From assembly GCA_011125455.1 (NCBI GenBank), contig VKHO01000023.1:1-59400 (forward strand): a stretch of 59,400 nucleotides of DNA. The letters are read 5' to 3'. A program made the position numbers and the translations under genes. This DNA is from Chlamydiales bacterium STE3. Lineage in GTDB: Bacteria; Chlamydiota; Chlamydiia; Chlamydiales; Parachlamydiaceae. Shown here piece after piece: positions 52,678 through 59,400 of the stretch. A model generated the notes under the pieces. That model was not told where the DNA came from and made no database searches. It saw nothing but the letters and a program-made list of their open reading frames with translations. Within the stretch, counting starts at the first letter, position 1. Every line of letters starts with the position of its first letter.

Positions 52678-52911
52678 ATGGATGTAGGATCAACTTTGGC
52701 TTTATCGGCCCCTATTGCACTCGGGCTTGCGGCGCTTGGATCTGGAATTGGACTTGGCATTGCTGTAGCTGCAGCAATGGAGGCGATTGGACGACAGCCA
52801 GAAGCTTCAGGAAAAATCATGACCAACATGATCATCGGTGCAGCTTTGATTGAGGCGTTAACAATCTATGCCTTAATCGTCTTCTTTATTTCTCTTGGAA
52901 AAATGACCTGA
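52678..52911 (+). CDS. atpE: ATP synthase subunit c
   Basis: A 77-aa hairpin subunit of the rotor ring. Helix 1 has the GxGxGxG packing pattern ([11 protein letters not shown]), the polar loop is GRQPEA (38-43), and the ion-binding carboxylate is Glu59 in helix 2 ([13 protein letters not shown]). Alanine follows the Glu where sodium-type rings usually have Ser, so a proton ring is more likely, though Thr62 and Tyr64 leave some doubt. AAGGAG precedes the ATG. Confidence 0.95.
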   Translation: MDVGSTLALSAPIALGLAALGSGIGLGIAVAAAMEAIGRQPEASGKIMTNMIIGAALIEALTIYALIVFFISLGKMT

Positions 52912-52917
52912 GGCAGT

Positions 52918-53397
52918 ATGAAAATAGAAATCGGGCAAATCATCAGCCAAATCTTTTCTTTTCTGATCATGTATTGGATTTTAAACCGCTATGGCTGGCA
53001 GCCATTACTGAAAGTGTTGCATGAGAGAAAAGAGAGAATTAAGGCGGAACTGAACAATATCGAAGACGAAAAGCAACGGCTATCGGAACTAAGGAATGAC
53101 TATGTGGAGAAAATCAATCATGTTGATCGATTAGCCCGATCTAAATTCCACCAAGCGACAGAACAAGGTCGAGAGCGTGCGTTTGCTATCGAGCAAGAAG
53201 CACTGCAGGAGGCTAAGAAGATTTTGCAAAAGGCTCAGGATGACTCGAGAAATGAAGTACTTAAAGCAAAAAAGCAACTTAGGGATGAGATTGTCAACCT
53301 CACGATGGAAGCTACTAAAAAAATCATTTCTTTTCATCTAGATGAGGAAAAGCAAAAGCAGCTCATTTTGGATTTTGTTAAAGAAGCGGAGCTTTAG
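52918..53397 (+). CDS. atpF: ATP synthase subunit b
   Basis: A 159-aa peripheral stalk subunit. One N-terminal TM helix (about 6-24) is followed by a long charged helix (HERKERIKAELNNIEDEKQR onward) that forms the stator. It starts six bases after atpE; its TAG stop is followed directly by the GTG start of atpH. Normal length. Confidence 0.93.
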   Translation: MKIEIGQIISQIFSFLIMYWILNRYGWQPLLKVLHERKERIKAELNNIEDEKQRLSELRNDYVEKINHVDRLARSKFHQATEQGRERAFAIEQEALQEAKKILQKAQDDSRNEVLKAKKQLRDEIVNLTMEATKKIISFHLDEEKQKQLILDFVKEAEL

Positions 53398-53943
53398 GTG
53401 AAAGGGATTACTGTCGCTCTAAAGTATGCGCAAGGTCTCCTCAATTGCATTGCTTCCCAAGCGCTCGCGGAACAATGTCTGAACGAGCTAGAAGTTTTAA
53501 ATAAAGCGCTCGACTATTCCCAGCTCTACCTTTTTTTTTCTTCTCCCCAATTCACTCAAACTCAAAAGCAAGCAGCGATTCAAAAGCACCTCTTCAGCCA
53601 AGAAATGCGCGCCTTTGTTTCATTGCTCATCGACAAGCGACGCATGAAGCATTTTGCTGAAATAGTTAAGCAATACCGCAGACTTTACTACAAAAAGCAT
53701 GGAATCATCCAAGCAAAACTCACCACAGCGACAGGGGTAAGTCAAGAAGCTTTGGAAAAGATCGAGCTAAAGCTAAAAAAAACTTACCAAAAACCCGTTG
53801 TCATTGAGCAAGAAGTAGATCCAAAGTTACTTGGAGGTGGGATTTTAGGCCTCAATAATAAAATATTAGATTTTAGCGTCAAAAATAAATTACAAGAGTT
53901 AAAAAAGGGCCTTTTATCTTTAGAGGTGGAAAATAACAGATGA
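53398..53943 (+). CDS. atpH: ATP synthase subunit delta
   Basis: A 181-aa delta (OSCP-like) subunit. It has an N-terminal helical bundle ([12 protein letters not shown]) and the conserved C-terminal motif [26 protein letters not shown]. It starts with GTG, right after the atpF stop, with AGGAG-like sequence inside the end of atpF. It links the stator to the alpha/beta head. Its presence argues against an N-ATPase, which lacks delta. It overlaps atpA by four bases (ATGA). Confidence 0.93.
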   Translation: MKGITVALKYAQGLLNCIASQALAEQCLNELEVLNKALDYSQLYLFFSSPQFTQTQKQAAIQKHLFSQEMRAFVSLLIDKRRMKHFAEIVKQYRRLYYKKHGIIQAKLTTATGVSQEALEKIELKLKKTYQKPVVIEQEVDPKLLGGGILGLNNKILDFSVKNKLQELKKGLLSLEVENNR

Positions 53944-55456
53944 CATTACATCCAGAAGAAGTTGCCTGGGCTATAGAAAAAGAGATTAAACAGTTTAAAG
54001 AACCGTTAGAACTAGAGGCCGTCGGTTACGTTCTCCAGATAGGCGATGGCATTGCTCGTGTGTGGGGATTAAATGATGCGATGATGTCAGAAATTGTCGA
54101 GTTTTCTAACGGCACTATCGGGATGGTGTTAAACCTGGAAACAGATAATGTCGGTGTCGTTCTTTTTGGATCCGAAGAAGGTATTAAAGAACGAGATATT
54201 GTCCGAAGAAGAGGAAAAATTTCCTCCGTTCCTGTCGGAAAGGCTCTTTTGGGAAGAGTTGTCAACCCTCTTGGGCAACCCATCGATGGCAAAGGACCAA
54301 TCTTATGTGAAGAAAATCGCCCGATTGAATTTCATGCACCAAATGTTGTGGAAAGAAAACCTGTAGATGAGCCTTTACAAACAGGTATAAAGGCTATTGA
54401 TGCGATGATCCCGATTGGCCGGGGACAACGAGAGTTAATTATTGGAGATCGACAAACTGGGAAAACAACCCTTATCATCGATACGATTCTCAATCAGAAA
54501 AATAAAGAAATGATCTGTATTTATGTAGCGATCGGTCAAAAAGCTTCAACCATTTCTCGCCTCATCGCTCTTTTAGAGGAGCATGGGGCGATGGAATACA
54601 CCATTGTAGTCGTCGCTTCTTCTTCAGATCCTGCATCTTTGCAGTTTATAGCTCCCTATTCCGCAACAGCCATGGGCGAGTATTTTATGTATAGCGGTAG
54701 ACACGCCGTCTGTTTTTATGATGACCTTTCTAAACATGCACAGGCTTATCGTCAACTTTCTCTTTTGCTAAGGAGACCACCTGGAAGAGAGGCTTATCCA
54801 GGAGATATCTTTTATCTTCATTCCCGTTTACTAGAAAGAGCGGCTAAGCTTAACGAGGAAAAAGGAGGCGGATCTCTAACCGCCATTCCCGTGATCGAAA
54901 CACAGGCCAATGATGTCACAACCTACATCCCCACTAATGTGATTTCTATTACTGATGGGCAAATTTATTTAGAATCCGATCTTTTTTATGCCGGAATTCG
55001 CCCGGCCATTAACGTGGGTATTTCAGCATCAAGGGTTGGAGGAAAGGCTCAAACGCCTGCCATGAAGAAGATCTCTGGAAGCTTGAGGCTAGATCTCGCC
55101 CAATACCGTGAACTTGCAGCCTTTACACAGTTTGGTTCAGAGCTCGATGAAACGACGCAAGCTCAGCTGACCCGTGGTGCTGTGATGGTCGAAATCTTAA
55201 AACAAGACAAGTATGCTCCCTATCCCCTCGAACATGAAGTGATGATGATCTATGCCGGAACAAGAGGCTATCTTGACACTATCCCTTTAGATTTAATCTC
55301 TGTCTTTGAAAAAGGTTTTTTTGCCTTTATACGCCAAGAATACAAGCACATTCCTGAAAGCATTGCTGGAGCAAAAAAACTTGATGAACAAACGATGAGA
55401 GAGCTCGATAATGCAGTTGATGAATTCAAAAAATCCTTTATGAAGACCCATCGCTT

Positions 55457-55460
<4 letters not shown>
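53940..55460 (+). CDS. atpA: ATP synthase subunit alpha
   Basis: A 506-aa alpha subunit with non-catalytic nucleotide sites. The Walker A motif GDRQTGKT is at 169-176; [20 protein letters not shown] is the Walker B region, and the arginine finger region is in [13 protein letters not shown]. It overlaps atpH and atpG by four bases each. Normal length. Confidence 0.97.
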
Positions 55461-57748
<2,288 letters not shown>

Positions 57749-57749
<1 letters not shown>

Positions 57750-58150
57750 TGGTGCAACTTTATTTAGCAACACCGGAAAAAGTGCGTTACGAGGAAACTG
57801 TCCGCTCTTTGATTGTGCCAGGTACATCAGGCTATTTTGAAGTGCTTGAAGATCACGCACCTATTATTTCTTCACTTACCATCGGCAAGGTGGTGTTTAT
57901 AGATCAGAAAGGACAAGCATGGCTGTGGGCTACTTCTGGTGGAGTCATCGAAGTCTTTAAAAATGCGGTGACATTGCTTTGTGATACAATCGAGCTAGCC
58001 ACGGAGATTGATCCAGAGCAGGCTAAGAGAAACATCCAAGCCTTAGTGAAAGATAGGGAAAGTGATGAAGTTCTACCCAAAGAAATCCAACGAGCGCTAC
58101 TCATAGAAAAAAATCGTATCCAAGTTCGTGAAGAAGCTCTTTCAAACTAG
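57749..58150 (+). CDS. atpC: ATP synthase subunit epsilon
   Basis: A 133-aa epsilon subunit with the N-terminal beta sandwich (PGTSGYFEVLEDHAPIISSL) and a shorter two-helix C-terminal tail. Its start overlaps the atpD stop by one base (TGATG). Last gene of the atp operon. It would inhibit ATP hydrolysis and couple gamma to the c ring. Confidence 0.94.
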
Positions 58151-58208
58151 AGTCCAAAATCTATTTTAATTCTTAAAGGCTGGAGTGCATTGTCAATACT
58201 TTTAAATC

Positions 58209-58229
58209 AAATCTAGTAAAATTAGATTT
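58209..58229. other. Small inverted repeat after atpC
   Basis: AAATCTA (58209-58215) and TAGATTT (58223-58229) can form a 7-bp AT-rich hairpin. It is too weak to be a terminator by itself. Confidence 0.3.
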
Positions 58230-58279
58230 AAAATGAGAAAATTCCATTTCCCTAAAAAGGATCCGAAAAGATTAATTAC

Positions 58280-58358
58280 TAGACCTCGTGCATAATTTCA
58301 TTTGCTTGCTAAAGTTACCCTTTTTGGCAAAGCAAGTTATGTAAGAGGCCTATTTTTT
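58280..58358. terminator. Long imperfect hairpin with T-run between convergent genes
   Basis: An imperfect inverted repeat of about 33 bases per arm (TAGACCTC...CATAA with TTATG...GAGGCCTA) is followed by TTTTTT on the plus strand. It lies after atpC and at the very end of the convergent hypothetical gene, so it probably terminates the atp operon. The long imperfect arms could also be an IS-end or MITE-like relic. Confidence 0.55.
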
Positions 58359-59117
58359 GCAGTTTAATCGGTAGGCAAAAGGAGGATCTTTCAGCTGTGC
58401 AGCGGTAACTTTATCAAATATTTGATCGCAGAGAGCATCGAGACAGCTAAACATAAGAAGATTAATTTCCTGATTATTTAAGATTGAAACTTCCCGTGCC
58501 GCTGAGCATTTTTTACCGATAGACCAATTTCCACCTTTATTTTTGGGAGGCCAGCAGGCTACGGAAAAACTCAGCTCTGAATTAGCAGAGGAGACTTCAA
58601 ATTGAACATAGGGAACATCAACCCTAAAGATACTAAAATCTTTAATTCTCTTAGGTTTATCCCTAAATATTTCTTTATTTAGTGTGTCATGAATTTCTTC
58701 TAAAAAGGTTAAATCCTCATCCTTTAACTGATTTATTTTTTCTTTAAGATGCTCTGAGGAAATATTGGGAAACAGCTTTTCTATCCGGTCCAGCAACAAG
58801 TGAAACCTCATTCGAGTCATATCTAATCTTAATTCTCTAATCTTCTTTTCTTCAGGATTGACAATTTTTTTGAAAACTACAATTTCGCCCCCGGCAAGCA
58901 GCTCTTTTGCCCAGATCCTCACTTTTTTTGAACACAGCAATAAAGCTCCAACTGAAAAGATAATAGCGATTGCTTTAAAAGCTAATTTAGAGATGTTGCT
59001 AATTGTTCGTTTTTTATTAACATAAGTTTCGCAATCTACTTTATAGATTCCTGTAGCTAAGGCATCAAAATGTTGAGATCTTTCAAAACCAGCTTCTTTA
59101 ATTAAACCAGTTCTCAT
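58350..59117 (-). CDS. Hypothetical membrane protein, 255 aa
   Basis: A protein that I do not recognise. One hydrophobic segment at about 45-62 (LAFKAIAIIFSVGALLLC) is preceded by basic residues. It is followed by a charged helical, possibly coiled-coil region (about 88-150, EEKKIRELRLDMTRMRF) and a C-terminal globular part with several cysteines. AAGGG lies just upstream of the ATG. The layout (short N-terminus, one TM, coiled coil) suggests an inner-membrane-anchored or inclusion-membrane-type protein, but this is only a guess. Convergent with atpC. Confidence 0.65.
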   Translation of the reverse strand: MRTGLIKEAGFERSQHFDALATGIYKVDCETYVNKKRTISNISKLAFKAIAIIFSVGALLLCSKKVRIWAKELLAGGEIVVFKKIVNPEEKKIRELRLDMTRMRFHLLLDRIEKLFPNISSEHLKEKINQLKDEDLTFLEEIHDTLNKEIFRDKPKRIKDFSIFRVDVPYVQFEVSSANSELSFSVACWPPKNKGGNWSIGKKCSAAREVSILNNQEINLLMFSCLDALCDQIFDKVTAAQLKDPPFAYRLNCKK

Positions 59118-59213
59118 AGTACCCTTGGGAATAAAAATTACATTAACTTTCTCAAGTTTTTTTTATTCTAACAAGAAGTTAATGGATGTTTTTGCTTTGC
59201 AGGAGGCCTTGTT

Positions 59214-59400
59214 GGGCCTTGTTGCACAATAGCCCTCACAGCATAGAATATATGGTTGCTAACTAAGGCACAGGTTTACCCTAACCCTATGCAGCCTTTA
59301 GGCCGCTTCAAACACCCATTCAAACCTTGGCATTCCAAGTTTATTCATCTTGTTAATTACCATGCACTTGCAAATAGCTTCTGTCTTCTGAGATCCCATT
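59214..59400 (-). mobile_element. End of an IS5-family (IS903-like) insertion sequence
   Basis: The terminal sequence GGGCCTTGTTGCACAATAG (from about 59214) resembles IS903-type ends, and the transposase 3' end follows. The element runs off the window. A directly repeated GGCCTTGTTG (59206-59215 and 59216-59225) straddles its edge. Confidence 0.65.
59298..59400 (-). CDS. IS5-family (IS903-like) transposase, C-terminal part
   Basis: The partial minus-strand frame ends in EAICKCMVINKMNKLGMPRF and then WVFEAA before a TAA at 59298-59300. This matches the usual end of IS903-group transposases (NKM..LGMP). The rest lies beyond the window, so whether it is intact cannot be judged. Confidence 0.65.
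   Translation of the reverse strand, partial: MGSQKTEAICKCMVINKMNKLGMPRFEWVFEAA

Overview
The window looks like a low-GC bacterial chromosome, most likely an environmental (amoeba-associated) member of the Chlamydiota, order Parachlamydiales. That placement is inference. It rests on a DUF687-like hydrolase domain (a family I know mainly from Chlamydiae) at the end of a secreted YD-repeat protein, on many unrecognised proteins with pseudogenes and IS relics, and on a full respiratory chain that environmental chlamydiae keep. I cannot name the genus.

Layout. (1) 1-10.4 kb is accessory DNA: orphan hypothetical proteins, an exported methyltransferase, an exported flavin amine oxidase, a DUF2156 protein, a patatin-like phospholipase, and at least three gene relics. 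(2) 10.6-23.4 kb is a duplicated and decaying locus. Its ancestral unit seems to have been a small membrane-anchored protein, a giant secreted YD/RHS-repeat protein with a C-terminal serine-hydrolase domain, and a divergent ohr peroxidase gene. One full-length rhs gene, two intact copies of the small gene and one intact ohr survive. The other copies are internally deleted, truncated or interrupted. A degenerate IS5-family element, an IS481-family relic and a separate 0.7-kb duplication carrying a two-TM protein lie between them. (3) 23.4-28.6 kb is a beta-oxidation operon (fadD, thiolase, fadJ-like). (4) 28.8-32.1 kb holds a MazG-like gene and a three-gene operon of type III polyketide synthase, methyltransferase and FAD oxidoreductase. 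(5) 32.2-36.9 kb is a cytochrome bo-type quinol oxidase operon, cyoABCDE. (6) 36.9-50.6 kb, on the opposite strand, is a complete nuoA-N operon. (7) 51.3-58.2 kb is an F-type ATP synthase operon whose subunit a carries an extra AtpI-like N-terminal region. (8) 58.3-59.4 kb has a hypothetical membrane protein and the 3' end of an IS903-like transposase.

How the parts fit. Regions 3, 5, 6 and 7 form an energy block: fatty acids are activated and oxidised, NADH enters complex I, quinol is oxidised by cytochrome bo, and ATP synthase uses the proton gradient. The polyketide operon has the same three activities as phenolic-lipid/alkylquinone operons known from Streptomyces. It sits between acyl-CoA production and the quinol oxidase, so an unusual lipid quinone or membrane phenolic lipid is a reasonable hypothesis. 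The best candidates for something undescribed are the YD-repeat/DUF687-like hydrolase plus small membrane partner, with its repeated truncation, and this polyketide operon. No tRNA, rRNA or CRISPR was seen.
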